This document shows, in pieces, positions 54,601-63,790 of a stretch of DNA of 64,000 nucleotides (position 1 is its first letter; each line of letters begins with the position of its first letter). The position numbers were made by a program, and so were the translations under genes. The stretch lies in assembly GCA_002331485.1 (NCBI GenBank), contig DCYS01000010.1:153788-217787 (forward strand), given 5' to 3'. The stretch is from Flavobacteriales bacterium UBA2104. Its GTDB lineage: Bacteria; Bacteroidota; Bacteroidia; Flavobacteriales_D; Crocinitomicaceae. The notes beneath the pieces are model-generated. The model saw only the letters and a list, made by a program, of their open reading frames with translations. It ran no database searches and was not told where the DNA came from.

Positions 54601-54786
54601 CTTGATTACAGGGTTTATAAAGCTGATCGCTCTGTTGTACTAGATTCTCAGAATCAAAACTTAATCAACTTTTATGGTGATAATAGATTGTCACTCGATG
54701 TTGCTTCTTTAACACCGGGCGCTTATGTTTTAGAAGTTCAAAACGATAAAGAGGAAGTCTTTTATTTGAGATTTACAAAACAATAG
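51643..54786 (+). CDS. 1047-aa secreted protein with four tandem lectin/Ig-like modules and T9SS-like tail
   Basis: The signal peptide ends TSFSQ (~residue 31). Four modules begin near residues 35 (YPVEWGKIQNGE), 269 (LNWTDFVFTTVSGG), 522 (QRLILANNSTLHK) and 777 (YPVNWINKVQT), spaced ~235-255 aa. Each looks like a concanavalin-type sandwich ending in an FPNYxxxVxV strand (FFPNYQRPVEVNY, IFPNYNVDVNV), followed by a short Ig-like part ending xPGxYxxxV (KPGVYYVSVLNSD, GPGYYHIAG). The last ~60 residues (YRVYKADRSVVL, LTPGAYVLEVQN) resemble a type A T9SS domain. No enzyme motif. The in-frame TTG at 51634 is rejected for the ATG at 51643. Role unknown; surface binding is likely. Confidence 0.75.
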   Translation: MRQHHLNKFLRKTHLLLILPLTLFFGLTSFSQTYPVEWGKIQNGEVVNGNLQSIKNGKTTATAKAVLKGSKDTTNADANGFVEYVIEDFNVIRKIGFTTIGGNGQAKKELKYSVHLIKGRKARFVHAREMLGIYNVQTGDIIKISREFGVLKYYINNQLLNSKEANPEEDLSISVKMFGKDAITSDLMSDIRVEPLSVLLSVDNSTNTFDYTISGGTESNYKILIENTKEEINGFNGSYTVPKKGTYRLQVSDSENTIKREVTIGEDLNWTDFVFTTVSGGELIVTEDSLKGYASANSQQTITPSGNWVAEYILDFDNDRKSWGVRGSPDGRIAGYISNFYVSDLSSKEVSYFFKGNLVKSFKASTGDIVRLEMKNGVISSFFNGDLIRSDKYTFAADYKLTAMLRPQASFGQITFFPNYQRPVEVNYDEQTLLGSIEVNVPSTIDGPFHYVIGTEGFVDLNDIYSTLKDSVGFPVDSTLLTAKTQANNFVFDNLKPGVYYVSVLNSDNKTITREVVSINQRLILANNSTLHKEGELLIADEDNTLEDFPLFVTKNAKNDEYGVELFDVVSEQFFGFGYDSVQLSSLEDIQYGFYVVKGQAFPIIDGVFNEKGIWIKEKSQLSLQFNSNEVRYFVNRKNVENALINYEAKNDPVYNLKHGVSKAQVIFKPIIIKLPIFPNYNVDVNVTPIPCDLNISEADINFQVSGGFFYTVSSSNLIITDESGNTVSTISPNTQQSLQNLGPGYYHIAGNIQFNSQLTFFPSYSVSVSEYFVIGYPVNWINKVQTIYTATNESLKRDGASGSGYGFLNFGYASSSNKINAGVENWVDFKIRDFKRFVQLYKWSVAPLNQLNGSNDAFLLYNNAANQMLILHNLLLSFEPYDEEDRFRISYDGNQISFYRNYGNPVFQMNASGPNLQKVNAFLSNLIAVSGERKSEIYDVFTNMSCQKPILYAKLESNLRGVKYKPIEDKVYFFNTEEYYDVDQLLDYRVYKADRSVVLDSQNQNLINFYGDNRLSLDVASLTPGAYVLEVQNDKEEVFYLRFTKQ

Positions 54787-54791
54787 GGTTA

Positions 54792-55331
54792 ATGAAAAGT
54801 ACATACAAAATACTCTTATTGGTGACCTTTATATGGCTTTGCGTTTTAAGTTATTTTGTTACCGTACCTGCTGAGGAAAAAAACTCAAGAAGGATTGCTT
54901 ATATCGACAATTATAAGGTGTTTGATGCTTTTGATTATAAGAAGATTCAAGATACAGCCTTGTACGATATAGAGGAGAAGGTATCTTTAGAAATAGATTC
55001 AATAACTCGAGCATTGAATAATGTCAGGTCTCAGTTATCTCAGGACGCTAAGTCTGAAGAATTACTCCTAAGGTACAACTCATTAAAAAAAGAGTATTCA
55101 GCCGCTCGTCAAAATGCTGAGAAAGTAATAAAATCTGAATCTACTCGACTAACAAATGAAGTGTATAAAAAACTAAATAAGTATATCGATGAATTCGGAA
55201 AAAAGAAGTCTTTGGACATTGTTCTTGGATCTGATGGAACTGGATCTGTAATGTATGTTGATTCTACAATCAATATTACTGATGAAGTGATTAAATATGT
55301 TAATGAAAAATTTAATAAATCATCAAAATGA
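54792..55331 (+). CDS. OmpH/Skp-family periplasmic chaperone
   Basis: A 179-aa protein. N-terminal hydrophobic segment ~6-24, then RRIAYIDNYKVFDAFDYKK (the family's first strand and helix), a long charged coiled coil (~60-140; EELLLRYNSLKKEYSAARQN) and the C-terminal KSLDIVLGSDGTGSVMYVDS and ITDEVIKYVNEKF blocks. Skp/OmpH proteins are trimeric holdases for outer-membrane and secreted proteins crossing the periplasm. This copy sits inside a surface-protein operon rather than beside bamA or lpxD, so it may serve the large proteins encoded next to it (inference). It overlaps the lipoprotein gene by ATGA. Confidence 0.88.
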   Translation: MKSTYKILLLVTFIWLCVLSYFVTVPAEEKNSRRIAYIDNYKVFDAFDYKKIQDTALYDIEEKVSLEIDSITRALNNVRSQLSQDAKSEELLLRYNSLKKEYSAARQNAEKVIKSESTRLTNEVYKKLNKYIDEFGKKKSLDIVLGSDGTGSVMYVDSTINITDEVIKYVNEKFNKSSK

Positions 55332-55942
55332 AACCTATTCTTTACATCTTAACCATATCGCCTTTAATACTTTTTATCTCATGCAATGAGGGAAATCAGA
55401 ATAAAGAGTTAATAAGTGAAGATCACGGAAATACAGCCGAGTTTACATCTAATGATTGGTTCTTAAAGGAGGGTGAGGTAATGTCTAGGGACACCAAGAA
55501 AGTAAAAGATGTACTTATTGGTGCTAGACATGTTTCAGCAATCGATTTTTTAAAGAACTCGAACAAAAAGGCAAAGCCTGGGGATTTGAAGTCTTTACGA
55601 GAAGAAACTGTTCTTATACTTGAATTTAAGTCACTAAACAAGAAGCATCGCAATCCATTAAATCTTGATCAATGCGTGATGCCATACGAGAAAGGAATTG
55701 AACACCTCTCTTTTAATCTTGATGAATCTGTAGAAATAACTCAAGACGATTCAGTTTATATGGCAAATGGAACTCATTTTGAACGAGATTTTGGTTTAAG
55801 TGATCGATTGAGAATTGTCATGTTCTTTAAAGGTATTAATAGAAAAGAAGATTTTAAACTCTCGCTGAACGATGTTGTTTTTGGGGGAGGATTGTTAAAC
55901 TTTCATTTTACTGAGTCACTAAATTATTCAGAAAACTTATAG
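55328..55942 (+). CDS. predicted lipoprotein of unknown function
   Basis: A 204-aa protein. The signal sequence ends in a lipobox LFISC (Cys19) followed by NEGNQNK, so it is probably lipid-anchored. The mature domain (~150 aa) has alternating strands (ETVLILEFKSL, SDRLRIVMFFKG) and no known motif. It starts inside the stop of the OmpH-like gene (ATGA) and ends 3 bases before the 1953-aa gene. Position between a chaperone and a giant surface protein suggests an anchoring or assembly role, which is inference only. Confidence 0.75.
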   Translation: MKPILYILTISPLILFISCNEGNQNKELISEDHGNTAEFTSNDWFLKEGEVMSRDTKKVKDVLIGARHVSAIDFLKNSNKKAKPGDLKSLREETVLILEFKSLNKKHRNPLNLDQCVMPYEKGIEHLSFNLDESVEITQDDSVYMANGTHFERDFGLSDRLRIVMFFKGINRKEDFKLSLNDVVFGGGLLNFHFTESLNYSENL

Positions 55943-55945
55943 CCT

Positions 55946-58900
55946 ATGTTGCGCAAAATTCAAAAAAGTAGATTTTTCAAAGGGTTAGCATTATGTCTAG
56001 TTCTTAATTTTTTATCTGAGCTGTTTATTCCTACGTTATCTTTTGCACTAACAGGCGGGCCTGCTCAGCCTGAGTTTAACTCGTTCACACCAGTAGGTAC
56101 ATCTGATATGGTTGATTTATCATCGGGTGATTTTTCTTATAACATTCCACTTATGGACGTTGGAGGATATCCATTAAATCTTGCATATTCCAGTGGTGTG
56201 ACGATGGATCAGGAAGCATCTTGGGTAGGTCTTGGATGGGATCTATCTGTAGGACAAATTAATAGAAATGTTCGAGGTATTCCGGATGACTTCAATGGTG
56301 ATGAGATCAATTACAAGAATAACTTAAAGGATAACGTAACAGTTGGCGCTAGTTTTAATTTTCAACCAGCAATTGCAGGGTTTGACTTACCTTTAAACTT
56401 AGGAGAAGTAGGAGAAGACGGTTTAAGTGTTGGAGTAAGTTTGAATTATAACAACTATAACGGTTTTTCTATAAAACCTAGTGCTGGAATAAGTGCGGAT
56501 TTAGGCAAAAGAACATCAGTAGGTTTAAGTGTAGAGTCTGGTCCTGATGGATTAACAGTTGATCCAAATCTTTCTATGCATGCTAAATCAAAAACTAAAC
56601 ATAAAAGATTGAAAAATCTTAATTTAGGGATTGGAACCTCTTTCAATTCAAGACAAGGTATAAGTGCAATGAGTCTTTCTATGTCAAAGAGATCGACTTA
56701 TGAAGTTACTCATAAAGGGGAAAAATTCACTAAATCGAAAAAAGGAAATATTGGTTCAACTATTGGTTTTACTGATATGGTTTATACTCCTGAACTCAGA
56801 ACCAAAAAGAATACAGGATCCTTCACGGTTAACGCAGCCATAGGAGCTGAATTCTTTGGAGGAGAAGGTCAAGGGCAAGTTACTGCTTATGGAACAGTTC
56901 AGAAACTTGCTAATTCAGAAAAGGACAAGGACTTAAAAGCTTATGGTTACGCCCACACTGATTTAGCAGATCAGGATGCAGTATTAGATATCAATAGAGA
57001 AAAAGATGGTAATTTTAGTGTCAATAGTACAAACTTACCACTTACAAATTACACCTATGACATCTACTCTATACAAGGACAAGGTGTGGGAGGAATGTTC
57101 AGACCGTATAGAAATCAAGTTGGGTACGTATATGATGATAAAGTTAAAGACTTGAGTTTGTCTGGGACATTAGGGTTAGAGTTTGGTACTGGTAACGCAG
57201 TTCACGTAGGTGTTGATGGAGAAGGAACAGTGACTAATGGAGAATCTGGATTATGGGAAGATGACAATCCGTCACTTAGCACTTTTGAAGAAACTTATAA
57301 TAACCAACCTGATTATGAAAAGGTAATGTATAAAAATGTTGGTGACTTAAGTACTGACCAAGAAATCGGAGTCCTTGAAAATGAAGTTGGTGGTTATCAA
57401 CCTGTAAGAGTGAAGGTAGGTGGATCAAAATTTAATCGCAGCACCAAAAAAACTTATGAAAAGAAGGTGTCAACACCGAATGGCACAGGATATCAGCAGT
57501 TAGGACTTCCAAGTGATGTCAAAAGATCAGGAAGACAGCTTCGAAATCAAAGTATTTTAAATCTTTCTATAGATGAGCTTATTAACGGAGATGGAATAGG
57601 TCAGGGGCCAATTGCAAAGAATAATTACCCGGTGCATTCATCTGCGAAAAGCCATCACACAGGAGAGGTTCAAATCACCAGAAATGATGGTGCTAGATAT
57701 ATTTATGGTATTCCAGCTTACAACACTATTAAAAAAGAAACAACTTTTGCCGTAGAAGGAGGTACTGGAAATTGTAATACAGGTTTAGTGAGTTATTCTC
57801 CGGGAACTGACAACTCAGTTGATAATCCGCATGGAGATAAATTTTTCAATCAGATAACAACACCCGGATATGCGCATTCTTATCTTTTGACCTCTGTTCT
57901 TTCCACAGATTATCAGGATAGATCAGGAGATGGTCCAACGAAAGACGATTTGGGGAGTTACACCAAGTTCACCTATGAATCTCTGCCTAACCTATACAAT
58001 TGGAGAATGCCTTATTCTAAAAATGGAAACGAGGCGTCTTATAGCGAAGGAATGCGAACTGAAATGGATGATGATCAGGGAAATTATACTTACGGTCAAA
58101 AAGAAATTAAGTATGTAAAGACGGTTGAAACGAAAACCCACATTGCTGTGTTTACTTATTCATCTAGAAAGGATGCTGTAGGAGTACTTGGAGAGAATGG
58201 AGGAATCGGAGGTGCTGATCAGCAGTTAAAAAAGGTGAAGTCAATCTCTTTATATTCATTACCTGAATATGAAGCAGACCCAAATAATGCGATTCCAATT
58301 AAAACTGTTCATTTTGAATATAGTTATGATTTGTGTCCAAATATTCCTAACAATAACGGTCAAATAACTGATGAAATCAGTAATGATGGAGGAAAGCTTA
58401 CTCTAAAAGAGGTCTATTTTACTTATAGAAATTCTAAAATGGGGAGATATACTGGTTATCAATTTAATTATGATAACCTTAACCCAGATTATAATCAGAA
58501 AGCTTATGATATTTGGGGATGTTACAAAGAAAATACGGGTTCGTGTAATGTTTTAGGAAATCCCACAGCACCTGAATTTAATTATGTTGAACAAGATGAT
58601 GTTACACATGATTATACCTCTGCATGGACAATGAGTTCTATTGACTTGCCATCAGGAGGTACTATTAGTGTTGAATATGAGTCTGATGATTATGCCTATG
58701 TTCAGGATAAAAAAGCGCATAGAATGTTCAAGGTTGTTGGAGCCGGACGAGAGGACACTCCCAATTCAACCCATATAAATTCTGATGAGACGGCCTTTCT
58801 ATATGATAATCAACTGGTCAATGATCATAATATGTATCTATATGTAGAAGTAGACGATAAATACTTAAATAGTCCAGGAGACTTTTACAATGATCACATT

Positions 58901-61807
58901 TCACCGCTTGAAAAGGAGTTAGTTTATTTTAGATTTTTTACGAATCTAACTAAATCTGGAGCAGTCGATGGATCAGGATTTCCCACCCCTGAACCACTTT
59001 TAAATGGGACTAAATTCGAGTATGTTTCAGGCTATTGTAAAATAGATGAAGACATTACCTATAATGTGAGTCAAGTTGGAAATAAAACTTATGCAAGTGT
59101 ACCAATTGAACTTGTAGAAAAAGAAGGTGGTGTGACAAGTAATCAAAAAGTAAATCCTATTGCTAAAGCAGCGTGGAATTTTGGACGAAAATATTTAAGT
59201 AAACACGTCTATAGCGCGAATCCAAATGGTAATAACGGAGACATTGAGACAATCGTGTATGAACTATTGTCTCCAAATGTTATCAATAATTTACTTGAGG
59301 TGTTTCAAGGGCCTAATGGTCGATTGCAAAGTGATTTTATTGGTCAGCGATTTGTTAAACAAAAATCTTGGATCCGATTGGCTGAACCTTCGGGTAAAAA
59401 GCTTGGTGGTGGCTGTCGCGTGAGGGAAGTCATTATGTCTGATATCTGGACGGAAATGAATGATAACGATACAGACTTTAAAACAATGAATTATGGACAG
59501 ACTTATGAATATGAGTTGACTAACGGAAAATCAAGCGGAGTTGCAACATATGAACCTGTTGGCAGTAAAGAAAACCCAATTGTACAACCAGTGTTCTCAA
59601 CAACTGAACATATTTTAGCTCCCGATGAAGAGAATTATGTTGAAAAGCCTTTTGGTGAATCCTTTTATCCAAATCCTCAAGTAACTTACTCAAGGGTTAA
59701 GGTTCAAAATAGAGAAGCTGGATCTAATTCAGATGCAGGATTAAAAGTGAAAGATTTACACAGAACAGGATATGTAGTAACTGAGTTTTATACCTCCAAA
59801 GACTATCCTACAATTGTGGATCAAACAGAACTAGATGCAACGGAAGACAAGACAAACGCTCTTGGAAACCTTCTGAATATTAATATTAGAAAGCACCTAA
59901 CTGCGACTCAAGGTTACGTCATTCATTTAAATGATATGAATGGTAAAGAAAAGTCCCAAAGGGTATTCGCAGAAGGTCAAGAAGATTTTATTTCGGGAGT
60001 TGATTATAAATACGATGGAGTTCAAACTCCTGACCCTTCAAACCCATTTGGACTTTCTTCGGCAAATCGAGGCAAGATGAACAATGATGTTAAAGTGATC
60101 TTACCAAATGGTGATGTGACATCCCAAAAGCTAGGTGTTGAATATGACGTTATTAATGATTTTAGAGAGAATTCAACAACAACCACAACGGTTGGAATTA
60201 ATGGGAATACCGCAGCATTTTTTGTAGGTGTTATCCCTGGTATAATACCGATGTTATTTCCTGATTACGCGAGATCATCAGATCAGTTCAGAAGTGTTTC
60301 AACAACGAAAGTGATCAATACCTTTGGTATTCTTAAAGAAACGATTGCCTATGATGCGGGTGCGTCTGTATCAACAAGAAACCTTGCATGGGACGCATTA
60401 ACTGGTGAGGTACTGGTTACAGAAACAGTTGATGAGTACAATGATAAATACTATTCTTTTAGTTATCCTGCACACTGGTATTACGATGGTATGGGATTGG
60501 CTTCAGAAAACATAGGACTTGATGGTCAATTAGTAAATATCAGTTCGAACGAATATCAAATTTCAAATGTTGCTCCTTATGTTTCATCAAACTTTTTAAT
60601 CGAAGGAGATGAACTTAAAGTTGATAATGGATCAAATTATGAAAGAGCCTGGGTGGTTGATCTAAATGGGAATGACTTCAAGTTAATAGATCGGGATGGT
60701 AATCCTGTGATCATATCAGGTACTCCTGATTTCAGAGTTATACGTTCAGGAAGACGAAACCTTCAATCTTCAGGTGTTTCAAATGTAACACTCATGCAAA
60801 ATCCACTCAAGGATTTATTAGGAAATGATGTTTCGAATTTATCAACTTCTTTTTTAGTTAGTGACATCAACAATGATTGGAGAATAATAGAGGCTGGAGC
60901 GGTTGATTATTCTGATAATTGGCCTCCACAATGTGAATGTGGAATTAATATAAATGAAGATGTTTACAATCCTTACACTATCAACGAGAAAGGTGTTTGG
61001 CGAACAAAATCGTCTCATACCTATCTGACAGGAAGACAAAACCTTGATGATCCAACACCGCGAGTTGATGGCTATTATAAAGATTACTCACCATTTTATA
61101 AACTTTCAAATGCTGGTAGTTGGTACAAAGATTACTCAGGTTGGACTTTCACCTCGGAAGTGTCTTCGTTTTCACCTTACGGATTTGAATTAGAAAATAG
61201 AGATGCTTTAGATAGGCATTCAGGAGCTCAATATGGCTATAATCATACATACCCGATGGCAGTTGGTGCTAATACTAAATACAGGGAAATTGGGTATGAT
61301 GGATTTGAAGATTACAACTTTGATGGATGTGATGAAAATCAACATTTTAGCTTCAAAGGTACTGTTGGTCTGCAAACAACACAGGAACATTTTCATACTG
61401 GTAGGCACTCGGCAATGGTTGTTGGCAATTCATCTGCAACACTCTCCAAGAAAATAACTTGTGATGATAATGAAGTTGAGTGTCATATTATTGAAAGTTT
61501 TGACTTGACCATTAATCCACCAGGTCATCCTGGATTGCCTTGGACTGCTTCTGTTTTTCCTAATATTGTTGGAGGACAGCAACCTTATACTTACACGTGG
61601 CACAACTTTAGTACCACTGGTGATTTTAGTAACTCTTCAGTAACTACTACATCTGTGAGTCAAGACGGATCAACATTTACAATTAATTATACAGATGATG
61701 CTTTTAACAATCCACCACAAGGAAGTTTTTGTGTAACAGTTACAGTAACGGATAGTCAGGGGTGTGAAGTCACTGATACTTTTTGTCATACGGTTGCTCA
61801 ACCTTAA
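55946..61807 (+). CDS. 1953-aa Rhs-like cell-surface protein
   Basis: The signal peptide covers ~1-34 (ending SFALTGG). It continues QPEFNSFTPVGTSDMV, DLSSGDFSYNIPLMDVGGYP, SSGVTMDQEASWVGLGWD and LSVGQINRNVRGIPDDFNGD. These blocks mark the N-terminal region of large Rhs/SpvB-like Bacteroidota proteins. The middle (~200-1500) is beta-rich and repetitive in character (YTWGK-like strands, KFTYESLPN), but I see no classical GxxxxYxYDxxGN YD repeats. The end (~1835-1950) is a PKD-like domain (QQPYTYTWHNFSTTGDF, PPQGSFCVTVTVTDSQGC), and there is no T9SS tail. The C-terminal part expected in relatives appears instead in the next gene. Function unknown; Rhs proteins often carry toxins or act in contact. 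Confidence 0.8.
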   Translation: MLRKIQKSRFFKGLALCLVLNFLSELFIPTLSFALTGGPAQPEFNSFTPVGTSDMVDLSSGDFSYNIPLMDVGGYPLNLAYSSGVTMDQEASWVGLGWDLSVGQINRNVRGIPDDFNGDEINYKNNLKDNVTVGASFNFQPAIAGFDLPLNLGEVGEDGLSVGVSLNYNNYNGFSIKPSAGISADLGKRTSVGLSVESGPDGLTVDPNLSMHAKSKTKHKRLKNLNLGIGTSFNSRQGISAMSLSMSKRSTYEVTHKGEKFTKSKKGNIGSTIGFTDMVYTPELRTKKNTGSFTVNAAIGAEFFGGEGQGQVTAYGTVQKLANSEKDKDLKAYGYAHTDLADQDAVLDINREKDGNFSVNSTNLPLTNYTYDIYSIQGQGVGGMFRPYRNQVGYVYDDKVKDLSLSGTLGLEFGTGNAVHVGVDGEGTVTNGESGLWEDDNPSLSTFEETYNNQPDYEKVMYKNVGDLSTDQEIGVLENEVGGYQPVRVKVGGSKFNRSTKKTYEKKVSTPNGTGYQQLGLPSDVKRSGRQLRNQSILNLSIDELINGDGIGQGPIAKNNYPVHSSAKSHHTGEVQITRNDGARYIYGIPAYNTIKKETTFAVEGGTGNCNTGLVSYSPGTDNSVDNPHGDKFFNQITTPGYAHSYLLTSVLSTDYQDRSGDGPTKDDLGSYTKFTYESLPNLYNWRMPYSKNGNEASYSEGMRTEMDDDQGNYTYGQKEIKYVKTVETKTHIAVFTYSSRKDAVGVLGENGGIGGADQQLKKVKSISLYSLPEYEADPNNAIPIKTVHFEYSYDLCPNIPNNNGQITDEISNDGGKLTLKEVYFTYRNSKMGRYTGYQFNYDNLNPDYNQKAYDIWGCYKENTGSCNVLGNPTAPEFNYVEQDDVTHDYTSAWTMSSIDLPSGGTISVEYESDDYAYVQDKKAHRMFKVVGAGREDTPNSTHINSDETAFLYDNQLVNDHNMYLYVEVDDKYLNSPGDFYNDHISPLEKELVYFRFFTNLTKSGAVDGSGFPTPEPLLNGTKFEYVSGYCKIDEDITYNVSQVGNKTYASVPIELVEKEGGVTSNQKVNPIAKAAWNFGRKYLSKHVYSANPNGNNGDIETIVYELLSPNVINNLLEVFQGPNGRLQSDFIGQRFVKQKSWIRLAEPSGKKLGGGCRVREVIMSDIWTEMNDNDTDFKTMNYGQTYEYELTNGKSSGVATYEPVGSKENPIVQPVFSTTEHILAPDEENYVEKPFGESFYPNPQVTYSRVKVQNREAGSNSDAGLKVKDLHRTGYVVTEFYTSKDYPTIVDQTELDATEDKTNALGNLLNINIRKHLTATQGYVIHLNDMNGKEKSQRVFAEGQEDFISGVDYKYDGVQTPDPSNPFGLSSANRGKMNNDVKVILPNGDVTSQKLGVEYDVINDFRENSTTTTTVGINGNTAAFFVGVIPGIIPMLFPDYARSSDQFRSVSTTKVINTFGILKETIAYDAGASVSTRNLAWDALTGEVLVTETVDEYNDKYYSFSYPAHWYYDGMGLASENIGLDGQLVNISSNEYQISNVAPYVSSNFLIEGDELKVDNGSNYERAWVVDLNGNDFKLIDRDGNPVIISGTPDFRVIRSGRRNLQSSGVSNVTLMQNPLKDLLGNDVSNLSTSFLVSDINNDWRIIEAGAVDYSDNWPPQCECGININEDVYNPYTINEKGVWRTKSSHTYLTGRQNLDDPTPRVDGYYKDYSPFYKLSNAGSWYKDYSGWTFTSEVSSFSPYGFELENRDALDRHSGAQYGYNHTYPMAVGANTKYREIGYDGFEDYNFDGCDENQHFSFKGTVGLQTTQEHFHTGRHSAMVVGNSSATLSKKITCDDNEVECHIIESFDLTINPPGHPGLPWTASVFPNIVGGQQPYTYTWHNFSTTGDFSNSSVTTTSVSQDGSTFTINYTDDAFNNPPQGSFCVTVTVTDSQGCEVTDTFCHTVAQP

Positions 61808-61818
61808 AATTTTGAATT

Positions 61819-63069
61819 ATGATAAATAATGTACGAACAACTATGTTTTTTATACTATTTCTTATAAATGGTATAAACGCATTGGCTCAAGCGCAAACAT
61901 TCTCTGATCCTATATCTGCATTTGTACCACTAAAAGAGACCAATTGGTGTAATACTGGTGAGTTAACACTCTATTGGACATATTGTGTGTTAGATGAAGA
62001 CAACAATGGTATAAATGATTGGACATTCATTGATGCATATATTAATATGGGAGATGGAAATGTAGTGTATAATGCTGGACCAAATATTGATCCAATATTC
62101 CATGAATATTCAATAATGGGGCAGGTTGATATTAGTGGTTATGCAAATTTTGAAGATGAGAATGGTAACGTTGTAACATCTACAATAGTTTGGATAGATA
62201 ATTTATCTGCGAATGGAGATCCATGTACATTGTACAATGACCCTTCTCAAACCTACTCTAACTCATTGACTTTAGATGTTTATAATGTTAACACTTCATT
62301 TTCATCTACAGTTTCGGGATCAACCGTTGATTTTTTTAATCACACTACGTATTCACCATTATCACAAAACACTTCACCATGGACTTATGAGTTGTTTATA
62401 GATAACAACCCTGTAACTTCAGGGAGTGGTTTTCCTTCTTCTACAGCTTCATTTTATCAAGCGAACTTATCACCCGGTCAATATCAGGTTGAATTAATTT
62501 ATACCTATGCGGGAAATGCAGATAATAGCTGTCAAGATACTTATTCTGATGTAATAGTGATAGAAGATTTAGATACGTGCGAAAACTGTAACTCGTTTAA
62601 ACCAATTCCAGGGAAACGGTATTGGATTAGTGCATGGGTGAAAGAAGACCTCTCTCAACAAGTAAAAACGTATGACAACGCTTATCTTGAGTTGAATTTT
62701 GTAGGGTCGGGTCAACCAGCACTACAATTTTCAACAACTGGAGATATAATAGATGATTGGCAGCGTATAGTAAGCTCATTTACTATTCCAATTGGGACTA
62801 CCGATATAGAGATTAGTCTTGTTAATGATGGTTCAGTTGAAGCTTATTTTGATGATATTCGATTACACCCCTTTAATGCCAGTATGAAGTCTTATGTATA
62901 TGATCCAGAAACACTTTGGTTAACAGCAGAATTGGATGATAATAATTATGCAACTTTTTATGAATATGATAAAGAAGGAAAGTTGATACGAATTAAAAAA
63001 GAAACTGCTCGGGGAATTATGACAATTCAAGAGTCAAGGTCAAAAACATTGAAAAAACCAGGTTTATAA
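61819..63069 (+). CDS. 416-aa secreted protein, detached C-terminal part of the Rhs-like family
   Basis: The signal peptide ends ALAQ (residue ~25). Residues ~30-255 form one or two PKD/Ig-like domains rich in Cys and Trp. Residues ~265-410 (FKPIPGKRYWISAWVKED, DDWQRIVSSFTIPIGTT, AYFDDIRLHPFNASMKSYVY, ATFYEYDKEGKLIRIKKET) match, from memory, a carbohydrate-binding-like domain and closing YD-like motif that sit at the C-terminus of related giant proteins. It has its own signal peptide and start, so this looks like gene fission rather than a frameshift. It starts 11 bases after the 1953-aa gene. Confidence 0.75.
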   Translation: MINNVRTTMFFILFLINGINALAQAQTFSDPISAFVPLKETNWCNTGELTLYWTYCVLDEDNNGINDWTFIDAYINMGDGNVVYNAGPNIDPIFHEYSIMGQVDISGYANFEDENGNVVTSTIVWIDNLSANGDPCTLYNDPSQTYSNSLTLDVYNVNTSFSSTVSGSTVDFFNHTTYSPLSQNTSPWTYELFIDNNPVTSGSGFPSSTASFYQANLSPGQYQVELIYTYAGNADNSCQDTYSDVIVIEDLDTCENCNSFKPIPGKRYWISAWVKEDLSQQVKTYDNAYLELNFVGSGQPALQFSTTGDIIDDWQRIVSSFTIPIGTTDIEISLVNDGSVEAYFDDIRLHPFNASMKSYVYDPETLWLTAELDDNNYATFYEYDKEGKLIRIKKETARGIMTIQESRSKTLKKPGL

Positions 63070-63072
63070 GTT

Positions 63073-63780
63073 ATGGTAAGGTTACTTGCTATTTTAAGTG
63101 TTTTCGTTTTAAGCTCGACCCTATTGAGGGCTGAAGAGTTAAAAGCTGTGCTAAAGAAAATGAATGCTAATTATTCATCTGATAAAGCTTATCATGTTGA
63201 TGCTGAATACAAGCTTTTCAAAGGTCACAATAGCGGAATAATGGTGCAAAAGTATAATGGTTTTACCGAAAACAGCTCTTCTGGTTTTTACCAAAAGATT
63301 GATCAGTCTGAAAAAATTAGCACAAATAAATATTTCTTACACATAAACCATGCTGAAAGAGCAATGGTGTTTGGGCTTCCCGTGACTCGCACTTTTAATG
63401 GTGATGTTCAAAAGGCTCTAAAACATGCGTCAACTTCAGTTTTAAAGGAGAATGAATCGAATTTCATTCTGACTTTTACTTATAGTAAACTGACTAACTC
63501 TGAGTTCAGTCGTGTGAAAATGGTCATTTCAAAAGATAGTTATTTGTTAAAATCAGTGGATCTATTCTATTCTACATTTACGGACTTTTCAAATGATTAT
63601 TCAAATAAAGACTTGCATCAATCACACGTGAGAATGACTTTTTCAAACTATAGTAAAAAACTACAGCTTGATAGCTCATACTTTAAACTTCGAAACTTCA
63701 TTGTAAAAAAAGACAATAACATGCTTTCAACTGTTGGAAGATGCAAAGGATATGAATTAGTAGATATTAGATCAAATTAA
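63073..63780 (+). CDS. LolA-like secreted protein of unknown function
   Basis: A 235-aa protein. The signal peptide ends LLRAEE (~residue 21). The mature part begins LKAVLKKMNANYSSDKAYHV and later has VKMVISKDSYLLKSVDLFYS, giving the half-barrel pattern of LolA-like proteins, which carry lipids or lipoproteins across the periplasm. Similarity is by pattern only. It starts 3 bases after the previous stop, so it is in the same transcript. Confidence 0.65.
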   Translation: MVRLLAILSVFVLSSTLLRAEELKAVLKKMNANYSSDKAYHVDAEYKLFKGHNSGIMVQKYNGFTENSSSGFYQKIDQSEKISTNKYFLHINHAERAMVFGLPVTRTFNGDVQKALKHASTSVLKENESNFILTFTYSKLTNSEFSRVKMVISKDSYLLKSVDLFYSTFTDFSNDYSNKDLHQSHVRMTFSNYSKKLQLDSSYFKLRNFIVKKDNNMLSTVGRCKGYELVDIRSN

Positions 63781-63790
63781 CCACAAGATT

